Assembly (NCBI GenBank): GCA_049115495.1 | Contig: JAGDZV010000002.1 | Location: forward strand, 186,001-250,000 | Direction: 5' to 3' | Origin: JACPUW01 sp049115495 | GTDB lineage: Bacteria; Bacteroidota; Bacteroidia; CAILMK01; JACPUW01 | DNA: 64,000 bases | In this document: piece after piece, positions 37,775 through 45,803 of the stretch | Layout: each line of letters starts with the position of its first letter | Position numbering within the stretch: position 1 is the first letter of the stretch | Notes under the pieces: model-generated | Database searches by the model: none | Told to the model about the DNA's origin: nothing | What the model saw: the letters and a program-made list of their open reading frames with translations, nothing else | Program-made: the position numbers and the translations under genes

Positions 37775-40018
37775 ATGAGCCATTTTTTAGAAGAATTAAA
37801 TGATGCACAAAGGCAAGCAGTAAGCCATTTACAAGGGCCTTTGATGGTATTAGCTGGTGCCGGATCTGGCAAAACCAGAGTACTAACTTATAGAATTGCT
37901 CATTTAATTGATTCCGGTATAGATCCCTTTAATGTTCTTTCATTAACCTTTACCAATAAGGCAGCAAGGGAAATGAGAGATAGGATAGAAAGACTCATTG
38001 GCGCCGAGGCTAGAAATCTATGGATGGGAACTTTTCACTCTGTGTTTGCTAAAATATTGCGATATGAGGCTAAAGAGATTGGCTACCCTAACAATTTTAC
38101 CATTTACGATACTGACGATTCAAAGAGTCTTCTAAAAAGTATTGTAAAAGAGATGGGATTAAACAAAGACCATTACAAACCATCTCAACTCTATGGTAGA
38201 ATATCAAGCATGAAAAACAGCTTTGTTTCGGTTAGAGAGTATCTAGAAAACCCTGAATACAGAAATGAAGATAGAAACACCAATAAACCAAAGTTTGGTG
38301 ATGTTTATAGGGAGTACGTAGCAAGGTGTTTTAAAGCCGGCGCCATGGACTTTGATGATATTCTTTTAAAGACGAACCAGCTATTTACTGAAAAACCTGA
38401 AGTATTAGAAAAATACCAAAGAAAGTTTCAGTTTGTTTTAGTCGATGAGTATCAAGATACCAACCATGTGCAGTATTTAATTATTAATAAACTAGCACAA
38501 ACACATCATAACATTTGCGTTGTAGGCGATGATGCTCAAAGTATTTATGCATTTAGGGGCGCCAACATTAAGAACATTCTAAATTTTGAGAAGGACTATC
38601 CTGAATATAAACTCTACAAATTAGAGCAGAACTATAGGTCAACAAAAGTTATTGTAGATGCTTCGTCTAGCGTAATAAAAAACAATAGAGAACAGCTTAA
38701 AAAAGAAGTTTGGACCGATAATGATTTAGGCGATAAGATAAAGGTTTTTAAAGCAAGCAGCGATGGAGATGAAGGTAGAATAATTGCCGGACAGATTTTT
38801 GAGACTAAAATGAACGAAAAGGCATTGAACTCAGAATTTGCCATTTTATACAGAACAAACTCTCAGTCGCGTTCATTTGAAGAGTCTCTCAGAAAACTCA
38901 ATATTGCATATCGCATTATTGGCGGCCTTTCATTTTATCAGAGAAAAGAAATTAAAGACCTGCTTGCCTATTGCAGGTTGCTAATTAATCCTAGTGATGA
39001 GGAAGCGCTAAAGCGTGTAATTAATTATCCAACACGCGGTATTGGCAATACCACTATGGAGAAAATAAACCTAATTGCCAAAGAACAAGATCTTTCTCTT
39101 TGGCAAGTTGTAGATGCAGCTCAAACATTTGGTTTTTCAGGTGCTGTTGCCAATAAATTGAGCCAGTTTGCCACCATGATAAAAAGTTTTGGAACGCTGG
39201 CAAATACAAAAGATGCTTATGAAGTAGCCCTTGAGATAGCTAAAGCTTCAGGCATAATGAAAAAGCTATTTGAAGATAAAACAGTAGAAGGTGTAGCACG
39301 TTATGACAACATGCAAGAGCTTTTGGCGGGTATCAAAGAGTTTGTAGAAAAAGAAGATCAAGAAGATAAAAGCCTACCTGCTTTTATGCAAGACGTTGCC
39401 TTATTAACCGATGCCGATAATCAAGATGACAGTGAAGACAAGGTTACATTAATGACCATTCACGGTGCAAAAGGACTTGAGTTTCCATTTGTATATGTTG
39501 TTGGGCTTGAAGAAAACCTTTTTCCATCTCAACTCTCATTGCAATCAAGAGCTGATCTTGAAGAAGAAAGACGGTTATTTTACGTAGCACTTACAAGGGC
39601 TGAGAGAAAAGCAACCTTAAGCTATGCAACCCAAAGGTTTAGGTGGGGGCAATTAGTATACAGCGAACCTTCAAGGTTTATTGATGAGTTAGATTCAACA
39701 CTTTTAGATTATCAAGTGCCCGAAACTAATTTTGGCACAACAAGTAGTGGCGAAAGTGGTTTTAAATTACCTAAACCAAATTTAACAAGGCTTAGCGCGG
39801 CAAGCCAAAAGAAACCAGTTTCAAATTTTGCTAACTTTAAAACAAGTCCTTCTTCAAGTATCGAAATAGGACAAAAAGTGGAGCATGCACGTTTTGGAAA
39901 AGGAAAAGTGCTTAGTATTGAAGGTGCAAGCGGCAATGAAAAGGCTACAATTGAGTTTAATGATTTTGGGCAGAAGCTGATTTTACTGAAGTTTGCAAAA
40001 CTGAGAATTATAGAATAG
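37775..40018 (+). CDS. pcrA: ATP-dependent DNA helicase UvrD/PcrA
   Basis: 747 residues. Superfamily 1A helicase motifs: Q-motif LNDAQRQAV, Walker A AGAGSGKTRVL, Ia LTFTNKAAREMRDR, Walker B LVDEYQDTN, III VVGDDAQSIYAFRGA, IV LEQNYRST, V LMTIHGAKGLEFPFV, VI VALTRAERKATLSYA. The C-terminal KVEHARFGKGKVLSIEG is the Tudor-like PcrA tail that binds RNA polymerase. It unwinds DNA 3'-5' in repair and at transcription-replication conflicts. The DUF4290 gene begins right at its stop. Confidence 0.96.
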   Translation: MSHFLEELNDAQRQAVSHLQGPLMVLAGAGSGKTRVLTYRIAHLIDSGIDPFNVLSLTFTNKAAREMRDRIERLIGAEARNLWMGTFHSVFAKILRYEAKEIGYPNNFTIYDTDDSKSLLKSIVKEMGLNKDHYKPSQLYGRISSMKNSFVSVREYLENPEYRNEDRNTNKPKFGDVYREYVARCFKAGAMDFDDILLKTNQLFTEKPEVLEKYQRKFQFVLVDEYQDTNHVQYLIINKLAQTHHNICVVGDDAQSIYAFRGANIKNILNFEKDYPEYKLYKLEQNYRSTKVIVDASSSVIKNNREQLKKEVWTDNDLGDKIKVFKASSDGDEGRIIAGQIFETKMNEKALNSEFAILYRTNSQSRSFEESLRKLNIAYRIIGGLSFYQRKEIKDLLAYCRLLINPSDEEALKRVINYPTRGIGNTTMEKINLIAKEQDLSLWQVVDAAQTFGFSGAVANKLSQFATMIKSFGTLANTKDAYEVALEIAKASGIMKKLFEDKTVEGVARYDNMQELLAGIKEFVEKEDQEDKSLPAFMQDVALLTDADNQDDSEDKVTLMTIHGAKGLEFPFVYVVGLEENLFPSQLSLQSRADLEEERRLFYVALTRAERKATLSYATQRFRWGQLVYSEPSRFIDELDSTLLDYQVPETNFGTTSSGESGFKLPKPNLTRLSAASQKKPVSNFANFKTSPSSSIEIGQKVEHARFGKGKVLSIEGASGNEKATIEFNDFGQKLILLKFAKLRIIE

Positions 40019-40645
40019 ATGGAAATGGACTACAATACCCAGCTAGAACCTTTAATGATAAAGGAGTATGGGCGCAATGTGCAACGCATGGTTGAACATG
40101 CAAAATCTCTTGAAGATAAAGAACAAAGAAACTTAGCGGCAAAGGGAATCATAAAGGTTATGGAACTTATAAACCCTGACCCTAAAAAAGGCGGTGATCA
40201 CGAGCATAAATTATGGGATCATCTGCACATAATTGCCAATAACGAACTTGATGTAGATTCTCCATATGAGAGGCCAGAGTCAGCTTCTTCGCTTGACAAG
40301 GTGGCCAACAAGCCAAGTTATTCAAATGGAAGAATTAGATACAGACACTATGGTACGCTTGTACACGATATGATTAAGATAGCGGCTGATGAAAAAGATC
40401 CTGAGGCAAAGGATAAAATGGAGCAGTACTTAGCAGCTTACATGAAATTGGCCTATAAACAGTGGAATAGTGCAAAAATGTCTGACGATGTTATCCTGCA
40501 AAACCTAAAAGATATGTCGAATGGTGCTATTGAGCTTGAAGAAGTAGTGGATATTACAGATTCTGTTGCAGACAATGTGGCCAATAATAGCGCACCAAGA
40601 CAAAATCCAATTAGAAAAAAGAAAAAGAGAAAGAAAAGAAGATAA
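40019..40645 (+). CDS. DUF4290 family protein
   Basis: 208 residues, no signal. The opening YNTQLEPLMIKEYGRNVQRM and the segment RYRHYGTLVHDMIKIAADE are the DUF4290 signature, a Bacteroidota family of unknown function. The body is helical; the last about 12 residues are almost all Lys/Arg (RKKKKRKKRR), which suggests nucleic-acid binding. It directly abuts the helicase gene upstream and precedes murA, an order kept in many Bacteroidota. Confidence 0.9.
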   Translation: MEMDYNTQLEPLMIKEYGRNVQRMVEHAKSLEDKEQRNLAAKGIIKVMELINPDPKKGGDHEHKLWDHLHIIANNELDVDSPYERPESASSLDKVANKPSYSNGRIRYRHYGTLVHDMIKIAADEKDPEAKDKMEQYLAAYMKLAYKQWNSAKMSDDVILQNLKDMSNGAIELEEVVDITDSVADNVANNSAPRQNPIRKKKKRKKRR

Positions 40646-40670
40646 TTTTCAAGTAATAAAAAAGTAGTTC

Positions 40671-41978
40671 ATGCAATCATTCAAAATACAAGGGCCAGTA
40701 AAACTATCAGGCGAAATAACTCCACAAGGTGCTAAAAATGAGGCCTTACAGGTTATTTCTGCGGTACTTCTAACATCAGAAAGGGTAAGAATTGAGAATA
40801 TTCCAGCCATTAAAGATGTATTAAAGCTTATTGAAATCTTAAACTCATTGGGTGTTGAGGTAACAAAAATCAATACCAATACTTATGAGTTTAGGGCGGC
40901 CAACATTAATATAGATTACATGAGCACCCCTGACTTTATAGAGCAGGGAGGGAGTCTTCGTGGGGCGGTTATGATCATGGGGCCACTTGTAGCCCGTTTT
41001 GGTAAAACCATAATACCTAAACCGGGTGGTGATAAAATTGGGCGTAGAAGAATGGATACGCACTTTGAAGGTATCCAAAAATTAGGTGCCAAGTTTGAGT
41101 ATGACGAAAAGAACTATTTGTTTAGAGTTGATGGGAACGACCTAAAAGGTACCTTCATTTTACTTGATGAACCATCGGTTACCGGTACGGCTAATATTAC
41201 TATGGCGGCAGTATTGGCAAAGGGCACCACAACAATATACAATGCGGCTTGCGAACCATACAACCAGCAACTATGTCAAATGTTGGTTTCTATGGGGGCC
41301 AACATACAAGGCATTGGTTCAAATAAATTAATTATTGAAGGAGTAGAGTCTTTGGGCGGCTGTAATCATAGATGCTTACCAGATATGATTGAAATAGGCT
41401 CTTTTATTGGCTTAGCAGCAATGACCAACTCAGCCCTGAGGGTTAAAAATGTGAGATATGATATGCTTGGAAACATTCCTACAATGTTTAGCAAATTAGG
41501 TATCCATTTTAATTTAGAAGGTGATGACATTGTTATTCCAGAGCAAGATGTTTATGAGATTCATAATTTTATAGATGGTTCAATCTTAACCATTGCTGAC
41601 GGTCCTTGGCCTTTATTTACCCCAGATCTTATTTCTATTGCCCTGGTTACGGCAACACAAGCAAAAGGTAATGTGCTTATTCATCAAAAAATGTTTGAGA
41701 GTCGATTGTTTTTCGTAGACAATTTAATTGATATGGGCGCTCAAATCATTCTGAATGATCCGCACAGGGCAACAGTGATGGGTTTGGCTCGAAAACAAAA
41801 TTTACGTGGAATTACCATGCGATCTCCTGATATTAGGGCGGGTGTTTCTCTGCTTATTGCTGCTTTATCGGCCGAAGGTGAAAGCACGATTCATAACATT
41901 GAACAAATTGACCGAGGTTATGAAAATATTGAAGGACGACTTAATGCGCTTGGGGCACATATTTTGCGTGTAGACTAA
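40671..41978 (+). CDS. murA: UDP-N-acetylglucosamine 1-carboxyvinyltransferase
   Basis: 435 residues. It transfers enolpyruvate from PEP to UDP-GlcNAc, the first committed step of peptidoglycan synthesis. Landmarks: PQGAKNEALQVISAVLLTSE, GGDKIGRRRMDTHFEGIQKLGA, SVTGTANITMAAVLAKGTT and DIRAGVSLLIAALSAEG. In the usual active-site loop (RPCAIDLHL in E. coli) the Cys position falls in the sequence around PWPLFTPD-flanking and early AACEPY regions; I could not assign the catalytic Cys by eye. It lies 25 bp after the DUF4290 gene. Confidence 0.93.
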   Translation: MQSFKIQGPVKLSGEITPQGAKNEALQVISAVLLTSERVRIENIPAIKDVLKLIEILNSLGVEVTKINTNTYEFRAANINIDYMSTPDFIEQGGSLRGAVMIMGPLVARFGKTIIPKPGGDKIGRRRMDTHFEGIQKLGAKFEYDEKNYLFRVDGNDLKGTFILLDEPSVTGTANITMAAVLAKGTTTIYNAACEPYNQQLCQMLVSMGANIQGIGSNKLIIEGVESLGGCNHRCLPDMIEIGSFIGLAAMTNSALRVKNVRYDMLGNIPTMFSKLGIHFNLEGDDIVIPEQDVYEIHNFIDGSILTIADGPWPLFTPDLISIALVTATQAKGNVLIHQKMFESRLFFVDNLIDMGAQIILNDPHRATVMGLARKQNLRGITMRSPDIRAGVSLLIAALSAEGESTIHNIEQIDRGYENIEGRLNALGAHILRVD

Positions 41979-41990
41979 AAAAGAATTATC

Positions 41991-42512
41991 ATGAAAGGCT
42001 TTACATTATTTGCATTCGGAATTTCAATACTTTTTTTAACTGCAGCAATGCCCGATCAATCGGTAGGATTAAAAGTGGGTGATGTGGCACCAAATATTGT
42101 TCAAGAAGGACTTGACGGAAAAAAACTTTCGCTTAACTCATTGCAAGGCAATTTGGTTTTAATTGATTTTTGGGCTTCTTGGTGCGGGCCATGCCGTCGT
42201 GCTAACCCAAGTTTAGTTAATACTTACAATAAATACAAAAACCAACAATTTAAAAATGCCAAAGGTTTTACAGTTTTTAGTGTGTCTTTAGATGCCAAAA
42301 AGGCTGATTGGCAGAGAGCCATTAAAGAAGATAAATTAACATGGCCTAGCCATGTGAGCGATCTTAAATACTGGAATAATGAAGCTGCAAAGCTGTATAA
42401 AGTTCGTTCAATTCCTCAAACCGTGCTCATAGATGGCAACGGTGTTATAATTGCCAAAAACTTGAGTCATCAAATGCTCGATTACGAGTTAGCCAAAAGG
42501 TTGGCTAAGTAA
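41991..42512 (+). CDS. TlpA-like thiol-disulfide oxidoreductase
   Basis: 173 residues. Signal peptide or anchor about 1-20 (FTLFAFGISILFLTAAM), then a thioredoxin fold: VGDVAPNIVQEGLDGKKLSL, active site WASWCGPCRRANP with Cys65 and Cys68, and cis-Pro motif VRSIPQTVLIDGNG. AhpC/TSA-like (ResA/TlpA) proteins reduce or isomerise envelope disulfides, for instance in cytochrome c maturation or peroxide defence. It starts 12 bp after murA and probably shares its transcript. Confidence 0.9.
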   Translation: MKGFTLFAFGISILFLTAAMPDQSVGLKVGDVAPNIVQEGLDGKKLSLNSLQGNLVLIDFWASWCGPCRRANPSLVNTYNKYKNQQFKNAKGFTVFSVSLDAKKADWQRAIKEDKLTWPSHVSDLKYWNNEAAKLYKVRSIPQTVLIDGNGVIIAKNLSHQMLDYELAKRLAK

Positions 42513-42586
42513 AAATGACACTTTGACATTTCTTAATTATTGGCAGCAAGTTTGACCATTTGCAGCCAGGTAAATTTCTATGCAAA

Positions 42587-43180
42587 ATGAGCGAAGAAAA
42601 AGATAGAATAGAAGAAGAAACTATTGATCAGAATACTGAACAAGAAGTAAACGATAAGGCTGAAGAAAGTGCCGATGAAACAACGGCCAAAAAAGAAACG
42701 GGAGAAGTTAAAGAGAAAGAAGCTGAAAAAAATCCTTTAGCTGAACTTGAAGAGGAAAAAAAGGAACTTCAAGATAAATACATTAGACTCTACTCTGAGT
42801 TTGAAAACTTTAGAAGAAGAACAGCTAAAGAAAAGCAAGAGCTTAGGTTAGTGGCTTCACAAGATCTAATGGTTGATTTATTACCAATTTTAGATGATTT
42901 TGAAAGAGGTATAGAAGCAATGGCCAAGGCTGCAGATGTAAAATCTGCTAGCGATGGTGTTGAGCTTATATACAATAAATTCAAGGGTATATTATCTAAG
43001 AAAGGGCTTAAGCCAATTGAAGCTAAAGAAAAGGAATTTGACTTAGACCTTCATGAAGCGTTAACAAAATTTCCAGCGCCAAACCCTGAAATGAAAGGAA
43101 AGGTTATGGATGAAATTGAAAAAGGATATACACTACACGATAAAGTTATAAGACACGCAAAAGTTGTGGTTGCTGAATAG
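42587..43180 (+). CDS. grpE: Nucleotide exchange factor GrpE
   Basis: 197 residues from ATG 42587; the TTG frame start at 42560 adds nine unlikely residues. A highly acidic N-terminal region (1-65) and long coiled coil (EEEKKELQDKYIRLYSEFENFRRRTAKEK, given in parts) precede the beta domain LKPIEAKEKEFDLDLHEALTK ... GYTLHDKVIRHAKVVVAE. GrpE exchanges ADP for ATP on DnaK. dnaJ follows after 23 bp; dnaK is not in the window. Confidence 0.96.
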   Translation: MSEEKDRIEEETIDQNTEQEVNDKAEESADETTAKKETGEVKEKEAEKNPLAELEEEKKELQDKYIRLYSEFENFRRRTAKEKQELRLVASQDLMVDLLPILDDFERGIEAMAKAADVKSASDGVELIYNKFKGILSKKGLKPIEAKEKEFDLDLHEALTKFPAPNPEMKGKVMDEIEKGYTLHDKVIRHAKVVVAE

Positions 43181-43203
43181 CCTTTGCAAACTAACCTAAA
43201 AAG

Positions 43204-44370
43204 ATGTCAAAAAGAGATTATTACGAAGTACTAGGAGTAAGCAAAAGCGCTACGAAAGATGAAATTAAAAAGGCCTATAGAAAGATGGCTATAAAATTTC
43301 ATCCTGATAAAAATCCAGATAATAAAGAAGCCGAAGATAAATTTAAAGAAGCAGCCGAAGCTTACGATGTACTATCTGATGAAGACAAAAGAGCCCGATA
43401 TGATCGCTATGGTCACCAAGGTGTAAGCGGCGCTGGTTTTGGCGGCGGCGGTGGTGGCGGAGGAATGTCTATGGACGACATTTTTAGTCATTTTGGCGAT
43501 ATTTTTGGCGATTCAGGAAATCCATTCGAGTCGTTTTTTGGCGGCGGTGGTGGTAGAAGGGGCGGTGGCTCTAGAAGAACCAAAGGCTCTAATATTAGAG
43601 TAAAAGTTAAACTTAACCTTTATGAGATCGCCAATGGTGTAACAAAAAAACTCAAGCTTAAAAAAGATGTGGAGTGCGACACCTGTACAGGTAGTGGTGC
43701 TGCCAATTCGGGAGCTGTGCAAACTTGTGGTACCTGCGGTGGTGCAGGTCAAGTACGCAGGGTTACCAACACATTTATTGGTCAAATGCAAACTGCCACA
43801 ACATGTCCAAATTGTCAGGGCATGGGTAAAGTAATCGTTGATAAGTGTAAAGCCTGTTTTGGAGAAGGAAAAGTAAAAGGAGAAGAAGTTGTTGAAATAA
43901 ATATTCCGGCTGGTGTTAGGAACGATGTTCAGCTGAGTGTTTCAGGAAAAGGTAATGCTGCCCGCAGGGGTGGTATTAATGGAGACCTAATTGTTGTAAT
44001 TGAAGAAGAAGAAAATGAAGAGCTTACACGAGATGGCAATAATGTTATTTACGATTTGCATTTAAGTTTTCCTGATGCGGCACTTGGTGTTGAAATTGAA
44101 GTACCTACCATAGACGGTAAGGCTAAGATTAATATTCCTCCAGGTACACAGGGTGGAAAAATATTTAGACTTAAGAACAAAGGAATTCCTGATCTTAATG
44201 GTTATGGAAAAGGAGATCAATTAATACATACAAATATTTGGGTGCCTAAAACCCTAAATAAGCAAGAGCGAAAAGTAATTGAAGAATTGCGAGACTCAGA
44301 AAATTGTACTCCTTGTCCTGATAAGAGCGATAAATCATTTTTTGATAAAGTGAAGGAGATTTTTAGCTAG
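43204..44370 (+). CDS. dnaJ: Chaperone DnaJ
   Basis: 388 residues. J domain 1-70 with His33-Pro34-Asp35 (KFHPDKNPDN), a Gly/Phe-rich linker (about 78-130), four CxxCxGxG zinc repeats (CDTCTGSG, CGTCGGAG, CPNCQGMG, CKACFGEG) at about 160-225, and the C-terminal substrate-binding domain (IPAGVRNDVQLSVSGKGNA, IPPGTQGGKIFRLKNKGIP). It delivers clients to DnaK and stimulates its ATPase. A strong terminator follows. Confidence 0.98.
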   Translation: MSKRDYYEVLGVSKSATKDEIKKAYRKMAIKFHPDKNPDNKEAEDKFKEAAEAYDVLSDEDKRARYDRYGHQGVSGAGFGGGGGGGGMSMDDIFSHFGDIFGDSGNPFESFFGGGGGRRGGGSRRTKGSNIRVKVKLNLYEIANGVTKKLKLKKDVECDTCTGSGAANSGAVQTCGTCGGAGQVRRVTNTFIGQMQTATTCPNCQGMGKVIVDKCKACFGEGKVKGEEVVEINIPAGVRNDVQLSVSGKGNAARRGGINGDLIVVIEEEENEELTRDGNNVIYDLHLSFPDAALGVEIEVPTIDGKAKINIPPGTQGGKIFRLKNKGIPDLNGYGKGDQLIHTNIWVPKTLNKQERKVIEELRDSENCTPCPDKSDKSFFDKVKEIFS

Positions 44371-44392
44371 ATTAAATTGGCTATAAATAAAG

Positions 44393-44421
44393 AAGCCCAG
44401 GCCATGTCTTGGGCTTTTTTT
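44393..44421 (+). terminator. Terminator of grpE-dnaJ
   Basis: AAGCCCAGG / CTTGGGCTT is a 9-bp stem with one G-U pair and a 6-nt loop, followed by a run of T. Confidence 0.93.
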
Positions 44422-44490
44422 GTGCGAAAAAATACGCTAGACTTCGTATACCATCTACGACTATTTACTGATGTAAACAGGGGGCCAGCG

Positions 44491-44523
44491 TTATGATTTT
44501 TGCTTTCGAAAAGGAAATCATAA
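44491..44523 (+). repeat. Inverted repeat/hairpin directly before an outer-membrane protein start
   Basis: TTATGATTT (44491-44499) and AAATCATAA (44515-44523) pair perfectly, and inside them CTTT/AAAG pairs again, giving a 13-bp interrupted hairpin that ends 4 bp before the ATG at 44528. A near -7 box GATTTTTG overlaps it (44495-44502). It is either a 5' UTR structure controlling translation or a promoter dyad bound by a protein. Confidence 0.5.
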
Positions 44524-44527
44524 AATC

Positions 44528-45442
44528 ATGAAAAATCTACTCATCATTCTTTGCCTTTTGGCTTCGTTAAGGCTTGCTGCTCAAAATGTTAATTACAGCA
44601 TAATTGAAAATGATATTAACAAGATTAACAACGTAACGCTCGAATTTACCCCAGTAAGCATTGAAGCATGGACCGGGTCTACAAATGAGAGCTGGTTCGG
44701 TTATAGAGCAAAGTTTTCTTATAGACTAGGAAGTTTCGGCTCAGTTTCTTATACCTATAGGCCACAGTTCAACGTAGGGAGCTCAGATATTTCAGGTAAC
44801 CGTCCCGATCAGTTTGATTTTTCAGAAATTACATTAACCAAAGGGTTAGGGAATAAAACAGTTACTGGCAAGGTGAAAGTGAATTTAAAATCTTCGTCGA
44901 GTGGTAAAACCACAACCACAACCTATATTATGGCTGATGCAGATTATTTTAAAGTTAGTGAACTAAGGTTTGGCTTGCTCAATTACAATAGCCATTTAGA
45001 ATATAAGTTTGCTGATGAAAGTGAACTTTATACATTAAGTGTAACATCAAGTGTTTTCTCTTTTGGAATTCAAAAAGGAGATATTAATAGGCTTAAAATA
45101 GACTCAGATTATGGACGTAAGAAGAACATGCAATCGCTTACTTACTATTTTGACTTTCTATATGCTCCAAGACTTGCAGTTAACGAAAACAATCTAAGTG
45201 ATATAGCCAATCTCACAGGTTCTGAATTACAGTATACTAAATCGAGATTTGGTTTTAGGTATGGCCTACAATGGACACGGTTAACAAACGTGGGATTTAG
45301 CACTGGTATTGAACTAGGGTGGAGACCAGTAATAAGGCCAACAGAAAATAGTGCATGGAACCGTTTTTATTTAGGTTTAAACTGGTCGTTTCCTGTTGTG
45401 TCTTTTAGAACTCCTACGCCAAAGGCCTTTGCATTTAATTGA
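44528..45442 (+). CDS. Outer-membrane beta-barrel-like protein, unknown
   Basis: 304 residues. Signal peptide 1-18 (LLASLRLAAQ). The mature part shows many alternating amphipathic strands with aromatic ends (WFGYRAKFSYRL, SVSYTYRPQFNV, YYFDFLYAPRL, FGFRYGLQWTRL, FYLGLNWSFP), as expected for a small barrel. I do not recognise the family. It is a single gene after the dnaJ terminator, with an unusual hairpin before its start. Confidence 0.75.
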   Translation: MKNLLIILCLLASLRLAAQNVNYSIIENDINKINNVTLEFTPVSIEAWTGSTNESWFGYRAKFSYRLGSFGSVSYTYRPQFNVGSSDISGNRPDQFDFSEITLTKGLGNKTVTGKVKVNLKSSSSGKTTTTTYIMADADYFKVSELRFGLLNYNSHLEYKFADESELYTLSVTSSVFSFGIQKGDINRLKIDSDYGRKKNMQSLTYYFDFLYAPRLAVNENNLSDIANLTGSELQYTKSRFGFRYGLQWTRLTNVGFSTGIELGWRPVIRPTENSAWNRFYLGLNWSFPVVSFRTPTPKAFAFN

Positions 45443-45482
45443 TAAAACTCCTGTAAACGTCTAAATTATGTGAAGCGGCTAT

Positions 45483-45689
45483 TTATTCACAGTTCCATTT
45501 GTAGGTAACGCCATTCTTTGAATACGAAGAAGTTTCTTCAATATCGTCCAACACACTTCCACAGTACTCATTGTATGTAGTATCTGTTTTTATACCATCA
45601 TTAGCAATCAAAGCGCAGTCTGCACATTTTTGACATGAGCCAAACATTAAACAAACAAATAATAGAAGGGTAAAAAAGGGCTTAAGCAT
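45483..45689 (-). CDS. Small Cys-rich lipoprotein
   Basis: 68 residues from ATG 45689 (a TTG one codon earlier also exists). Signal peptide with lipobox LMFGSC (Cys19), then Cys22 and Cys25 (CQKCADC pattern), CysSer pair at EYCGS and a final WNCE. Five cysteines in 50 mature residues suggest disulfides or metal binding in the envelope. The family is not recognised. A stand-alone gene between two plus-strand genes. Confidence 0.6.
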   Translation of the reverse strand: MLKPFFTLLLFVCLMFGSCQKCADCALIANDGIKTDTTYNEYCGSVLDDIEETSSYSKNGVTYKWNCE

Positions 45690-45779
45690 CAATTATTAAA
45701 TCAGAATTTCAAATGTTAAAATAAATTTTACTTTATTAATCGGCGTTAACTATAAAATAAAAAGCATTTTAACTTAGTT

Positions 45780-45787
45780 TACATTTG
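45780..45787 (+). promoter_or_regulatory. -7 box of the kinase/OmpR regulator operon
   Basis: TACATTTG, 16 bp before the ATG at 45804, is an exact TAnnTTTG match. Confidence 0.6.
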
Positions 45788-45803
45788 CCTGCATTGAAAA
45801 AGC

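Noticed and set aside
43440..43470. Run of GGC/GGT/GGA triplets in dnaJ, considered as a DNA repeat
   Set aside because: It simply encodes the normal Gly-rich linker of DnaJ.
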